A model generated the notes under the pieces. The model did not search any database. It was not told the DNA's origin and was given only the letters and a program-made list of their open reading frames with translations. A stretch of 24,479 nt of DNA from Verrucomicrobia bacterium UBA1731. GTDB lineage: Bacteria > Verrucomicrobiota > Kiritimatiellia > RFP12 > UBA1067. The translations under genes were made by a program, and so were the position numbers. Of the stretch, positions 9,001 to 14,190 are shown piece by piece (within the stretch, counting starts at the first letter, position 1; each line of letters begins with the position of its first letter). The stretch covers positions 1 to 24,479 of the forward strand of contig DCIH01000093.1 in assembly GCA_002317575.1 (NCBI GenBank). Reading direction: 5' to 3'.

Positions 9001-10004
9001 CGGGTCTCAGCACTTCCAACCTCACGCTCACGGCTGGCGCGTCGGTTGCGCTACCCGAAGCGCCGGTGCGCGACGGCTACACATTCGTCGGCTGGACGCG
9101 CGCTCGCGGCGCCGCGAAGGGCTGGCAGGCGGGTGCCGAGCTGTTGCCGGCGGGTACGAACCTCGTGATTGACTCCGATTCGGCCTTCTACGCGAAGTGG
9201 ACGCCGGACGCATCGAACCCCGCGACGCGCGTCACCATGCCCGAGTTCCTCTCCAACGGTTCGCCGTGCACGGAAGTCGCGACGAACGCCTTCCAGGGCA
9301 ACCGCACGCTCAAGACGGTGGATCTGCCGTTGTTCGCGACGAAGATCCGCTCCTATGCGTTCCGCGGTGCGACGGCGCTTGAAACGGTCAACTTCGTCCG
9401 TCCGCGCGACTACGCGACGGGCGCGTCGACGACGCTCGAGATCGAGCCTTACGCGTTCTACATGGCGACGTCGCTGTCGGAAATCCGCATTCCCTCGTCA
9501 GTGTCGAAGGTCGGCAAATGGGCGTTCGCGAGCTGCTCGAAACTGAAGGATGTGTATCTCCTCGGTGATTTGGATGCGACCGCGTTCGACGAGAAGCCGT
9601 TCGTCGGTTGCGGACGCGACGCGGGTGGCGTGACGGTGCACCTTTCGCCGGCGGCGGCCGCGAACGCGGCGCTCGTGTTCGCGATCACGAACGGCGCCAC
9701 GGCCCGGATCGTGGTCGACGAATCGCTGGCGGGCGAGAAGGTCGCTGTGACCGACTTCACGGTCACCGAAGATACGCTGACCTTCACGGTGACGTTGACG
9801 AACGTCGACATGCCCGTCAACAAGAAGACGGTCAGCGCGTTGTGGGCGACGTCCCCTGCGGGACTGCCTTCTGGATCGTATCTGTCACCCAAGACGGTCG
9901 TACGCAACGACGACGGCACCTGGACGATCACGTTCGGCAAGCCCTCCGGGGCGGCCTCCGGATCGTGCTTCCGCCTCTGCATCATACCTGAGAACAACCT
10001 GTAA
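1..10004 (+). CDS. Giant modular repeat surface protein (5'-truncated)
   Basis: The reading frame is open from the left edge (first full codon at base 3) to TAA at 10002-10004, giving 3333 visible codons. The true start and any signal peptide lie outside the window, and the GTG at 168 is internal. In order it shows an INGG repeat remnant (to about 130), related modules beginning near 213, 1985, 3350 and 4795 (each with a Y-K-S-Y-D-G-G-like segment and a TTA-VAMVVK-like strand), INGG arrays at 1107-1887 and 2913-3258, Pmp-type blocks at 4146-4400 and 5574-5834, InlB-type repeats at 6222-6449, 7920-8120 and 8958-9203, a BspA-like LRR at 9228-9614 and a unique tail of about 90 residues. No membrane helix, LPXTG or C-terminal barrel is visible. 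Such architecture is typical of extracellular adhesins or carbohydrate-binding surface proteins. Export and function are inferred. Codon choice is less GC-rich than in the genes after 12500. Confidence 0.9.
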   Translation, partial: YGAAIGGGRNGQGSHIHINGGTITANGGSYNASAIGNGDNASAAASDVTFGETREVKAGSYSSPTTVIPFDKDEDLAKALNGKRYATIGMCLDYTLVLSEGATYKSYDGGETLGDAVTVPGITYANNTWGLTNAYFVTTASVAMVVKDDAVFALSGLNLFRSCAVASGDTYGVKFAGTIVLNGVFGDSFVARAGATPGNTNAVYAASEPTLAEGMQVLSESGDELAYSDNVYKQGGNSVAKASFAVPLTYLDYVDGKFVKKNCPSATEVMNGGNTVWGAVGQTNWYVVTGTKNITGYVQVLGDVRLILVDGCKLTSKTILVSNDNPEVPVNTFTLYAQSESDGKGELVANAYQYYYAGIGGCNYKNGSHITINGGKITANGGSSASGIGGGNQGGGFHITINGGNVSASSEYEGAGIGGGSYGAASYITINGGNITARGDLPHSGAGIGGGFYGTASHITINGGTIDTYGGGAGIGGGGWNQTTVTDIAIHGGNVTAVSAYSSGIGAGFDASVDGIVIDGGVVHATAASGSVGAGIGSGRYKSAFNIYISGGTVTAIGGTEQSAAGIGGGYQGGASNIVITAGSVTATGASGASAIGAGYQASAKYIKILGGNVTANGGQYAAGIGNGSNASTDSTNIIVGARMVVRGDLNVNPPTTLIMHDGEADISRAIDFRTDYSKSKRYITAKEMYEYTLVLNTDGKTYSSYDGGSTLSNAVSIAGLSYADGTWTMSSSDFITTAAVAVVVKGDITLAVTGQNVIQGGDVPTGDTYGIKFTGAATIDMAYPNQLTVKPGATGSGTKYGIYAATEPDLGSAKVADSDGNMASFKDNTYRDGNDNPVSALFVSVPMTYEDYVDGKFVTKVCPTFTQLASSSEYTYLGEPGKTNWYVVIGTVNYNPGVALRGDVRLILTDGSRLTAVGGNYVAGLGFYADNASLTVYGQSAGTGELLATGASSVGDSAGIGGSSAYPYSGSITINGGRVTATGTEGSPGIGPCDVSSCTINITINGGTVVANGSYADPGISCGNGGRIEINGGNVTANGGYYSSAYAGPGIGGGYEECPAEIVINGGTVNANGGNSNVAGIGYGAAYSDHSIVKVSDELAVQADTVTPPVATVPHASDEDIAAALAGKRYVVIKELPGYTLVLTNHLVYKSWDGGATLGDIVTVDGLGYFNEGGFSLWLMNGFNFATTAAVAMVVKDAGDVWVNGTCSLKGGAAADTIGLMVDQNVNLIGRGKLSVTAGNATTGDSCGVSGVGKALVVSNITLVATASGDGSSAIGVNVSDLAINGYGRINVSATGNATSLKGITADNEPSSDTSVIAIDSEKNELTFSSGTYVDGDANVAASVNLKTPMREVISERVVVASGSTVELEEEASYECPWSEYGGAVYVDYNANVTARNDAFVGNQADYGGAAYIQGSTTFEGETLFATNSAKAGGALYLYNTTVYFKGETTFDGNTSTDYPSGAVYSYECSVYLQNEVTLVSPTDLYYNHCSGVLIWDLTSEVPGKFNGFEKIINDGGYLEIVVSNHQEIAEYVIATGDFTDLTGKNDFYLDRAGHGSELQIGGEPVASGDRFYQLVVEDDELVLKVTENPNPIPDPVDYYIYLCEGQAYTNNVLAASIPGLTYEGDTWVMSNFVFTSTVPYPICFYDANTTIKVVGTNEISCTDSSYTTYGLYFEYGGVITGSGKLTVTAGKATGSNASSYGIYGEDDYSLVISGSDLEVVCSADAASRLSAGLYAGHLTVADAKVTAVGKSGQSWTCGVYNDDNIAVSVTGKGEITCKASDSEYNYGFYGCTPNVSATDLSGNPLVYNYDWWSFLDANSQLAPVVVMTKPIRIVVPEGQTVDLEANEVLKGQSGEYGGAVYVPAEAAANAHTNSFVGNTASEWGGAVSVSGVMTFEGETTFRTNSARYGGALINNGIVYFKGETLFDGNTSSADGNYSGAIYNYGTIYFQNEITLNSDTDGLYNENGDGYLVWDMTSETTGVLNGYEHLCNDSGYLNILVSNNQEIADYVIATGDLTNLAGKDMFTVMHDSVAVAVTVGGEPVQDGTRTYQLVVSGNDLVLEVAEYTPPSDRCIVTYDAQGGQFTGGFSVTNIETVFAAGYVLPASPTREGGEFLGWFYGNTNNAPKISAGDTLFRQVNHTIYAKWNVKIDGEDYIVWNRSEVPTAPGKYILDRDLVLTSDWNISSNVVIAPNGYSINAGTYDIVTGADPEDRLNIVIACPEDMATMNSVPAAHQTWQIVMDLELEESVLIQGHDLVIEGNGHSITGAEGAATTPQQGGQMFVLVSGSDEALNKVSFVDVELVGSDRFRNVITVYNGDQTENRLGMDLTFADVEIDHTHCAVDGGAPVVVYGSDVTVCGDFKVTTGTGSWAAVLLDAGPTNATMTFTADASVSITDGRTSAVKANNPLYMFVNNGDHDAALSGDYVTEKLIAVANIGYDLKTIEPTGVMINGIDIARGYGPGWTYVAPSSPYTQGTLTFTGPAVAGAPTVLSGDLGNIAIVVNGAFVAPEALVFNNVTNDVSSVSGAVALKLNATANILLYGSNLFRSGDNHSAIEVDGATTEVVISGDGSVNLVNGSASVALPGISDRKSFPAESDYGTCTILGGTYNSAVDPKTYIGAVNLEGFSNGDGTWTVKAYYTVTLDPATGAAVSTVRTPQGEVLVKPADPVNADLTKAFGGWTKNSSPYDFTQPVMSDMKLVAAWTAASAKVVDADGNAVGAKDFADANEKAKPGSTIVVENEMVSGTIIGRQLIVEAGTGANVSALVADAGKGLVKAASGALVLIGTNINGRAVVTTGSVEPIQTNELADVKVEHRLIVSNLVAFAKVEDALEILNPSVLDEAVAAASAADALIAEVTVKVEPVGVETNKAAAIAAMTVDVTPVLEVFSVTNGVKTKMEGAPALELSGRPLTITLDVGGLGSVPVAAIHTCSDGRRDCYYAASDVRAYEPGNRVFTYDAVAKTMSFEMSEFSPVMIVLDAGALESNVSIDAMGGTFAGTGLSTSNLTLTAGASVALPEAPVRDGYTFVGWTRARGAAKGWQAGAELLPAGTNLVIDSDSAFYAKWTPDASNPATRVTMPEFLSNGSPCTEVATNAFQGNRTLKTVDLPLFATKIRSYAFRGATALETVNFVRPRDYATGASTTLEIEPYAFYMATSLSEIRIPSSVSKVGKWAFASCSKLKDVYLLGDLDATAFDEKPFVGCGRDAGGVTVHLSPAAAANAALVFAITNGATARIVVDESLAGEKVAVTDFTVTEDTLTFTVTLTNVDMPVNKKTVSALWATSPAGLPSGSYLSPKTVVRNDDGTWTITFGKPSGAASGSCFRLCIIPENNL
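1107..1887 (+). repeat. INGG/GIGGG repeat array, nine units
   Basis: Nine protein-level repeats of about 22-30 residues follow the pattern x-I-x-I-N-G-G-x-[VI]-x-A-x-G-(5-12)-[AS]-G-I-G-G-G. The first units are the most regular (ITINGG), and later ones drift to IAIHGG, IVIDGG and IYISGG. The regular alternation suggests a right-handed parallel beta-helix. It resembles proteins annotated as Cthe_2159-type carbohydrate-binding, which is a family-level resemblance recalled from memory. A remnant of a similar array opens the window (about 3-130). Confidence 0.8.
2913..3258 (+). repeat. INGG/GIGGG repeat array, four units
   Basis: Four units of the same repeat (ITINGGRVTATG, ITINGGTVVANG, IEINGGNVTANG, IVINGGTVNANG) lie between two related large modules. 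Its position after the second copy of the module matches the position of the nine-unit array after the first copy. The module plus array was therefore probably duplicated as a unit and the array then changed in length. Confidence 0.8.
4146..4400 (+). repeat. Chlamydial Pmp-type repeat block 1
   Basis: Within about 85 residues the motifs alternate as GGAV, FVGN, GGAA, FATN, GGAL, FDGN, SGAV. This is the GGA[ILV]/FxxN signature that defines polymorphic outer membrane protein (Chlam_PMP) repeats. These form beta-helical passenger domains in autotransporters. The block is followed by a segment (about 4420-4770) that is copied after block 2. Confidence 0.8.
5574..5834 (+). repeat. Chlamydial Pmp-type repeat block 2
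   Basis: This is the second copy of the Pmp-like block, with GGAV, FVGN, GGAV, FRTN, GGAL, FDGN, SGAI. It shares TFEGET and YFKGET strands with block 1. The downstream segment containing YVIATGDLTNLAGK parallels YVIATGDFTDLTGK after block 1, so a unit of roughly 480 residues (module plus Pmp block plus tail) was duplicated in tandem. Confidence 0.8.
6222..6449 (+). repeat. InlB/Listeria-Bacteroides-type repeat 1
   Basis: The segment begins VTYDAQGGQF, continues with PTREGGEFLGWF and ends YAKW. This is the usual pattern of the InlB B-repeat (Flg_new) family: a hydrophobic strand with GG, then P-x-R-x-G-x-x-F-x-G-W, then a terminal A-x-W. These are small beta-grasp-like modules of secreted bacterial proteins. 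Confidence 0.8.
7920..8120 (+). repeat. InlB-type repeat 2 (degenerate)
   Basis: It shows VTLDPATGA at the start, FGGWTKNSSPYDF in the middle and LVAAWT at the end. This matches the InlB-repeat layout, but the first GG and the P-x-R-x-G turn have diverged. Confidence 0.65.
8958..9203 (+). repeat. InlB-type repeat 3
   Basis: It begins VSIDAMGGTF, contains PVRDGYTFVGWTR and ends FYAKWTPD, a close match to the InlB/Listeria-Bacteroides repeat pattern. It lies directly before the leucine-rich segment, a combination common in BspA-like surface proteins. Confidence 0.8.
9228..9614 (+). repeat. BspA-like leucine-rich repeat segment (LRR_5)
   Basis: Strands of the form A-F-x-x-x-x-x-L-x-x-[VI]-x-[LIF]-P recur: NAFQGNRTLKTVDLP, YAFRGATALETVNF, YAFYMATSLSEIRIP and WAFASCSKLKDVYL. 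This is the LRR_5 (BspA/TpLRR) pattern. With only about four units it is a short cap, not a full solenoid. Confidence 0.8.
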
Positions 10005-10019
10005 TTTAGGAGGGCCATT

Positions 10020-10892
10020 ATGAACACGAAACAAATTGCGCTTTTCGGAATGGTTTCGGCGCTGGCCGCGCTGTCGGCCGCCGCGGACGGATTCTCGGCC
10101 TCGGCGGGGTATGCGTGGCGCTCGCGCGTGCGGACGAAGTTCGAACGGAGTGCTACTCCTCCCGGCGGCGCCTACGACAACGGTTCGCTCGCCGGCAATC
10201 AGAACTGGACGTACGCCGGCGCTTACGAGAACACCCGCTACGCGGACCAGAACTACACGCCGGCGGAGCCGATTTACTCGATGGGACTCGTGCGCAGCGA
10301 GGGCGTAGTCGACGCGTCCGACGATTCCGGCGCGCACGGCCTCAATCTGTCCGCCGCGTACGGGCTTTGGTCGACCGCGGCTTTCGAGCTGGCGCTGCAG
10401 GGACGGTTCGCGGGCTTTTGGGACATCGAGAACGCGGCGGCGGCCGCCGGCGTCACATACACCGACTACTATTCGTTCGGTCCACTGCCGGTGGATCCAA
10501 CCGCCGACGAGGCTCGCTTTGAGGAGCGCGTGCAGAACGCGTCGGCGCCGCATCGGGTGCGTCTGCGCGCGGACCTGTACCAGATCGGTCTCGGGCCGAA
10601 GGCGACGTGGCACGCGCTTTCGTGGCTGGACGTGTACGCAGGTGCGGACGTGCTGCTCAACATCGCGCACGCTTCGTTCTCGACGGATGCGGGCTCGTCG
10701 TCCGACACGGATTGTCTGATCGGCTTCGGCGGCAACATGGGTGTCGTGGGGAGGATCACGAAGAATGTGGGCATCTACGGACAGATCGGCTACGAGTGGA
10801 TCGACGACAGCGACATGTCCGCGGGTGGCTACCGCGCCGAGACGGACTACTCGTCGCTCGTGCTGAGCGCCGGCGTGCAGTTCAGATTCTGA
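10020..10892 (+). CDS. Outer-membrane beta-barrel protein
   Basis: The 290-residue protein opens with a typical signal peptide (MNTKQIALF then an Ala/Leu-rich core, with likely cleavage near the AAA-D at residue 22). After that come alternating amphipathic strands rich in Tyr, Trp and Gly. It ends AGVQFRF, and the C-terminal aromatic residue fits the BAM recognition signal of outer-membrane barrels. The start is set by AGGAGGG at 10008-10014, five bases before ATG. It follows the giant repeat gene by 15 bp, so the two are probably cotranscribed. Internal segments (YGLWSTAAFELALQGR, VGRITKNVGIYGQIGYEW) look like the barrel strands of porin or OmpW-like small barrels. The substrate or partner is unknown, and a role in anchoring or exporting the giant protein is only a hypothesis. 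Confidence 0.8.
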   Translation: MNTKQIALFGMVSALAALSAAADGFSASAGYAWRSRVRTKFERSATPPGGAYDNGSLAGNQNWTYAGAYENTRYADQNYTPAEPIYSMGLVRSEGVVDASDDSGAHGLNLSAAYGLWSTAAFELALQGRFAGFWDIENAAAAAGVTYTDYYSFGPLPVDPTADEARFEERVQNASAPHRVRLRADLYQIGLGPKATWHALSWLDVYAGADVLLNIAHASFSTDAGSSSDTDCLIGFGGNMGVVGRITKNVGIYGQIGYEWIDDSDMSAGGYRAETDYSSLVLSAGVQFRF

Positions 10893-10961
10893 GCGGCGTC
10901 GCTTCGGGCGCGGGACGCGACCGGGTACGCATGGCTTCGCCCCGCGCAGCGGAAATGCGGG

Positions 10962-10990
10962 TTGATTCGGCCGGAAAAATCGTGTAACCT
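10962..10990 (+). promoter_or_regulatory. Weak candidate promoter in the 163-bp gap
   Basis: TTGATT (10962-10967) and TAACCT (10985-10990) are separated by 17 bp, upstream of the hypothetical operon beginning at 11056. Matches to the consensus are only partial. The rest of the gap (10893-11055) shows no other clear feature apart from a small 6-bp hairpin at 10880-10894 spanning the preceding stop codon. Confidence 0.25.
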
Positions 10991-11055
10991 TTTCCGTATT
11001 GATCCGTAATCGTGGTAACGGGCGTCAAAAATGGCGTGACAACAGGAGGTGTGAC

Positions 11056-11430
11056 ATGGGCGGAATGAATCTGGGAGGTCTTGGTGCGGGCGTCGGACAG
11101 GGCGTTCAGCTTGGCGGCGGCGTCGAATTCGGGACGGCCGTCCCGCAACCGTCGGGCGACGCGGCGGCGAACACCAATCCCATCCTGGGCGGCGAAAACG
11201 TGGTGGTGACCACGCCCTCGGCCGTTGAGAAGATGCTGCACGACGCCGCGTTCGAAACGGCCGAGAACACGATCAAGAACCTTTGTGACACGCCGGAGGA
11301 ATCCGCTGCCAAGCAGGAGCGCGCGGAGGAAGAGCGCGAAAAGGAAATCACGCAGGAAGAGATCGACAAGCAGGTTCAGCAACAGCAGATGCGTGACGAG
11401 ATCGCCACGGAAAAGCAGGAAAAGGTCTGA
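11056..11430 (+). CDS. Hypothetical protein, Gly-rich N-terminus and charged coiled coil
   Basis: The ATG at 11056 is preceded by AGGAGGT at 11044-11050, five bases away. This ideal ribosome binding site decides the start over an in-frame upstream TTG at 10999. The 124-residue product begins with a low-complexity Gly/Asn/Val stretch (MGGMNLGGLGAGVGQG). From about residue 75 onward it becomes strongly charged, with Glu/Lys/Gln helix (EERAEEEREKE-like), probably a coiled coil. There is no signal peptide and no membrane segment. No family is recognised. It is 10 bp upstream of the next unknown gene and likely acts with it. The flexible N-terminus plus helical C-terminus could suit a small secretion substrate or an adaptor, but nothing in the sequence proves either. 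Confidence 0.75.
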   Translation: MGGMNLGGLGAGVGQGVQLGGGVEFGTAVPQPSGDAAANTNPILGGENVVVTTPSAVEKMLHDAAFETAENTIKNLCDTPEESAAKQERAEEEREKEITQEEIDKQVQQQQMRDEIATEKQEKV

Positions 11431-11440
11431 GGTCCGAACA

Positions 11441-12520
11441 ATGGTCAGTCTGAACGATTTCCGCATGGCGGTCGGGATGCCCGCGCGCGGCGTGGAGGAA
11501 GCCGGCGAACAATCCGCGGCTTCGGGCTTCAAGCTGGTGGACGGCGGCGCCGCCGAAAACGTGCGCATGCGCCAGCAGCTCGTCCAGGCGTTGAGCAGCG
11601 ATGCGAACGTGCCCAAGGCGTACATCGAGATGATCCGGCAGCGTCTGGGGCTGGATACGGATTCTTCGGATCTGGTGTCCGGCAAGCCCTTGAGTCAGCG
11701 CGAGGTCGTCGACATCATCGAAGGCGCCGATGCGCTTGAGAACATGGTCGACATCCAGGAGGAGATGCTCGTCGAGAAGACGAAGATGCTGCTCGAGCAG
11801 GACGCGAAGGGCCTTCTGCTCGGGTCGCTGAGCGACGAGATGGCCGCGTTGCAGAACGAACTCGAGCGGCTTGGCGAAGCCGTGAACGGCGGCGTGGACG
11901 CCACCCGCGAGAAAATGGTCGCCGTCTTCGCGGAGGCCATGAAGGAGCGGGCGAAAGCCATGATGGACGAGGCGGTCGGCATGGTCGTGTTGTCGAAGCC
12001 GGAGGATGCCGCCGTGGTTGCGGCCGTGGTGCGCGATGTATTCCGATGCATGTCCGAACTGCGTGCGATGGTTCGCGAGGCGCGCGTCAATCCGTCCTTC
12101 GATTTCTCCGCCGTCAAATGGCCCGCGCCGCCGTCGTTTGACGCCTGGCGGAAGATCCACGACGAGCGCAAGGCCCAGAATGCGAACGCCAAGGAAAAGG
12201 CAGATGTCCGTGCTGCGCGGCGGCGCAACACGGAGGCGAACCGCGAGCGGAATGTCGAGTTGCGCCTGATTGCTAACATGCAGGCCCTGTTGGCGAAGTT
12301 GACGGCGCAACGCGATGCGATCGCCGGGGTCCGAAAGGCGCCCCAGGCGGGATCCACGCTGGGCGTGGCCTTGGACCTGTACAGCGAAACGATGGAGACA
12401 CTGTCCGAAACCCGCCGCTTCTACGAGCGACAGGCGATGGACGACAAGGTCGAGGGCTTCCGCAAGCGGCTTTCCGAGCGCATGGGGATGGCGGCCGACA
12501 ACGTGACGCTCAAGGTGTGA
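11441..12520 (+). CDS. Hypothetical helical protein
   Basis: The start is ATG at 11441 with GAGG at 11429-11432, eight bases upstream. A longer in-frame extension back to 11225 would overlap the preceding gene and lacks a Shine-Dalgarno. The 359-residue product has no signal peptide or transmembrane helix. It is predicted almost entirely helical, with a charged middle (about residues 235-270, many Lys/Arg/Asn/Glu) that looks like a coiled coil and a C-terminal helical stretch ending NVTLKV. No family or catalytic motif is recognised. Tight spacing (10 bp upstream, 6 bp downstream) places it in an operon with the gene at 11056 and the acetyltransferase at 12527. Confidence 0.75.
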   Translation: MVSLNDFRMAVGMPARGVEEAGEQSAASGFKLVDGGAAENVRMRQQLVQALSSDANVPKAYIEMIRQRLGLDTDSSDLVSGKPLSQREVVDIIEGADALENMVDIQEEMLVEKTKMLLEQDAKGLLLGSLSDEMAALQNELERLGEAVNGGVDATREKMVAVFAEAMKERAKAMMDEAVGMVVLSKPEDAAVVAAVVRDVFRCMSELRAMVREARVNPSFDFSAVKWPAPPSFDAWRKIHDERKAQNANAKEKADVRAARRRNTEANRERNVELRLIANMQALLAKLTAQRDAIAGVRKAPQAGSTLGVALDLYSETMETLSETRRFYERQAMDDKVEGFRKRLSERMGMAADNVTLKV

Positions 12521-12526
12521 CGAGGC

Positions 12527-13354
12527 GTGCCGGTCTTCGGAGAGACGCTGGACGCGGGCCGCATCGACGCGTACCTGTCGCGCATCGGCCATGCGGGAGA
12601 CCGCGCCCCGACGCGTGCCAATCTCGCCGCGCTGCAGAAGGCGCATCTGCTTGCCGTTCCGTACGAAAACCTGAACATCTATTTCCGGCATCCGTCGGGG
12701 CTTGCGCTGGACGGCGTGTACGATCAGGTCGTGACGCGCCGCCGCGGCGGCTACTGTTTCGAGCTGAACGGGCTTTTCGCGCCGTTGCTGCGCGCGCTCG
12801 GCTACTCCGTTCGCGAGTTCTTCGCGCGTTGGATCGACGGCGAGAAGGATGAAGTCCCCGTGCGGCGCCACCGCATCCTGCGCGTGGATTTCAACGACGG
12901 AAGGCCTTCGCTGCTGGTGGATGTCGGCATGGGGCAGAGCTCGCCGCTGACGCCGCTCCAATACGCGCCCGGCCTGCAGGCGCGGACGGAGGCCGTGTAC
13001 GAAATCCGTCCTGAAGAGGGATTCGGCTTCGTGCTCGTCCAGCGCGACGCCGAGGGCGAGAAACGGCTCTATTCCTGGGACGAGGCGCCGCAGACGGCGC
13101 GCGATTTCGACGGCACGCATCATCTGCTCTCGCATGCCGAGGACAGCCCGTTCCGCAAGACGCTGCTGGTGCATCTGCGCACGGGCGAGGATGCCGCGAA
13201 GTCGGTTTTCTCGGCGACCGATCCGCAGACCGGCAAGGAGGGGTGGTTCTTCATGCGCCGCACGGGAAAGGACCGAAAGGTCTTCCGGTTGTCGCGCGAG
13301 AAGTTCGTCGGGGCGCTGGAAAAGGAGTTTGGGATCGCGTACGCGATCGACTGA
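12527..13354 (+). CDS. nat: Arylamine N-acetyltransferase family protein
   Basis: The 275-residue product has the family's usual length and its Cys-His-Asp triad: Cys77 in RGGYCFELN, His115 in RRHRILRV and Asp132 in LLVDVGMG. LLAVPYENLNIYF near residues 41-53 also matches the conserved N-terminal PFENL region. NAT enzymes transfer acetyl (or other acyl) groups from CoA thioesters to arylamines or hydrazines in the cytoplasm. Some relatives act as amide synthases on natural products, and the substrate cannot be read from sequence. Translation probably starts at GTG 12527, with AAGGTG at 12512-12517 overlapping the end of the previous gene. The gene ends 12 bp from the convergent tonB. Confidence 0.88.
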   Translation: MPVFGETLDAGRIDAYLSRIGHAGDRAPTRANLAALQKAHLLAVPYENLNIYFRHPSGLALDGVYDQVVTRRRGGYCFELNGLFAPLLRALGYSVREFFARWIDGEKDEVPVRRHRILRVDFNDGRPSLLVDVGMGQSSPLTPLQYAPGLQARTEAVYEIRPEEGFGFVLVQRDAEGEKRLYSWDEAPQTARDFDGTHHLLSHAEDSPFRKTLLVHLRTGEDAAKSVFSATDPQTGKEGWFFMRRTGKDRKVFRLSREKFVGALEKEFGIAYAID

Positions 13355-13371
13355 CCCAATCGGCGGTCAGT
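13350..13371. terminator. Hairpin between convergent genes
   Basis: ACTGACC (13350-13356) and GGTCAGT (13365-13371) form a perfect 7-bp stem around an 8-base loop. Both convergent stop codons lie inside the arms (TGA at 13352-13354 on +, and TGA from 13369-13367 on -). There is no U tract on either side. A bidirectional terminator or mRNA 3'-end stabiliser is plausible but unproven. Confidence 0.4.
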
Positions 13372-14164
13372 TCCTGATCCGGAACGTCAGCGTGATTCGC
13401 GCGGAGGAGGCCACGGCCTTGCCGTTGCTTTGTGCGGGCTTGAATTTCGCGCGTCGCGCTTCCTTCAGAGCCGCTTCATCCAAGTCGGCGTGCCCCGAAG
13501 TCGAAATCACGGACGCGCCCGCCACGGAACCGTCCGCCGCCACCTCCAGCAGCAGTTCGACCGATCCTTCGGCGCCGCGTTCGCGGGCCGATTTCGGATA
13601 CTGCGGCTTGATCGCGCTGCGCGCCTTGGGCGGCACGTCCACGCGCGCCTGCACGGGCGCCGGCGCCGCGGGGGCGGATTCGGGCTGCAGAAGCTGCAGG
13701 GACGGCATCGGGCGCGTTTCCTGCGTGACGGGGGACTGGAACGACGGGGCGGGCAAGTCGGCGCTCGCGTTCGGCGCCGGTTCCGGCGGGGGAAGATGCT
13801 GCGGATCGGAGATGTCGGCGGTCTTCGGTTCCGGCGGCGGCTCGTCCATCGGCGGAATCTCGTCGGGATGCGGCATGTCGCGTTTCGGCTCGGGGCCGTC
13901 TGCGGCGCGTTCAAGCGTGACGGGCGGCGAGGCCTCCGCGGAAACGCGGGCGGCTTGCGCATCGTCCTCATGTTCCGAAAGGCTCAGGTCGAGATTGCCC
14001 AGATCGAGTTCGACCGTTTCCGTGATCTCGACGCGGGATGCGGTCAGCGCGAAAACGTATGCGGCGGCGACGAGACCGTGCAACGACAGCGAAACGGCGG
14101 CGGCCGCGGCCCACAGGAGCGGGGGGTGGTGTCCGGCGTTCGGAGGATGTGGTTCGCGGCTCGT
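13367..14164 (-). CDS. tonB: TonB family energy transducer
   Basis: The C-terminal 85 residues are a clear TonB domain: YPKSARERGAEGSVELLLEV, DG-V, SGHADLDEAALKEARRAKF-KPA and a final strand TLTFRIRN. Before it lies a periplasm-spanning Pro/Glu-rich linker (PPMDEPPPEPK and similar). One N-terminal transmembrane helix (LLWAAAAAVSLSLHGLVAAA) anchors it in the inner membrane. TonB passes proton-motive energy from ExbB/ExbD to outer-membrane transporters. The frame has no ATG or GTG. The TTG at 14083 would cut the membrane helix in half. I placed the start at ACG 14164-14162, which has GAGGT (14174-14170) five bases upstream and gives an intact anchor (265 residues). CTG at 14116 is another option. 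The gene is last in the cupin-exbB-exbD-tonB operon, 36 bp after exbD. TonB identity is firm; the start is uncertain. Confidence 0.85.
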   Translation of the reverse strand, partial: TSREPHPPNAGHHPPLLWAAAAAVSLSLHGLVAAAYVFALTASRVEITETVELDLGNLDLSLSEHEDDAQAARVSAEASPPVTLERAADGPEPKRDMPHPDEIPPMDEPPPEPKTADISDPQHLPPPEPAPNASADLPAPSFQSPVTQETRPMPSLQLLQPESAPAAPAPVQARVDVPPKARSAIKPQYPKSARERGAEGSVELLLEVAADGSVAGASVISTSGHADLDEAALKEARRAKFKPAQSNGKAVASSARITLTFRIRN

Positions 14165-14190
14165 GGTTGACCTCGCTTGGACGCGGTCGA

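Noticed and set aside
10893..10935. Intrinsic terminator after the outer-membrane protein gene
   Set aside because: Only short imperfect GC stems are seen and there is no U tract.
11348..13174. 608-codon minus-strand frame over the hypothetical operon and nat
   Set aside because: The sense genes have ideal Shine-Dalgarno sites and a NAT catalytic triad; the antisense product is composition-biased.
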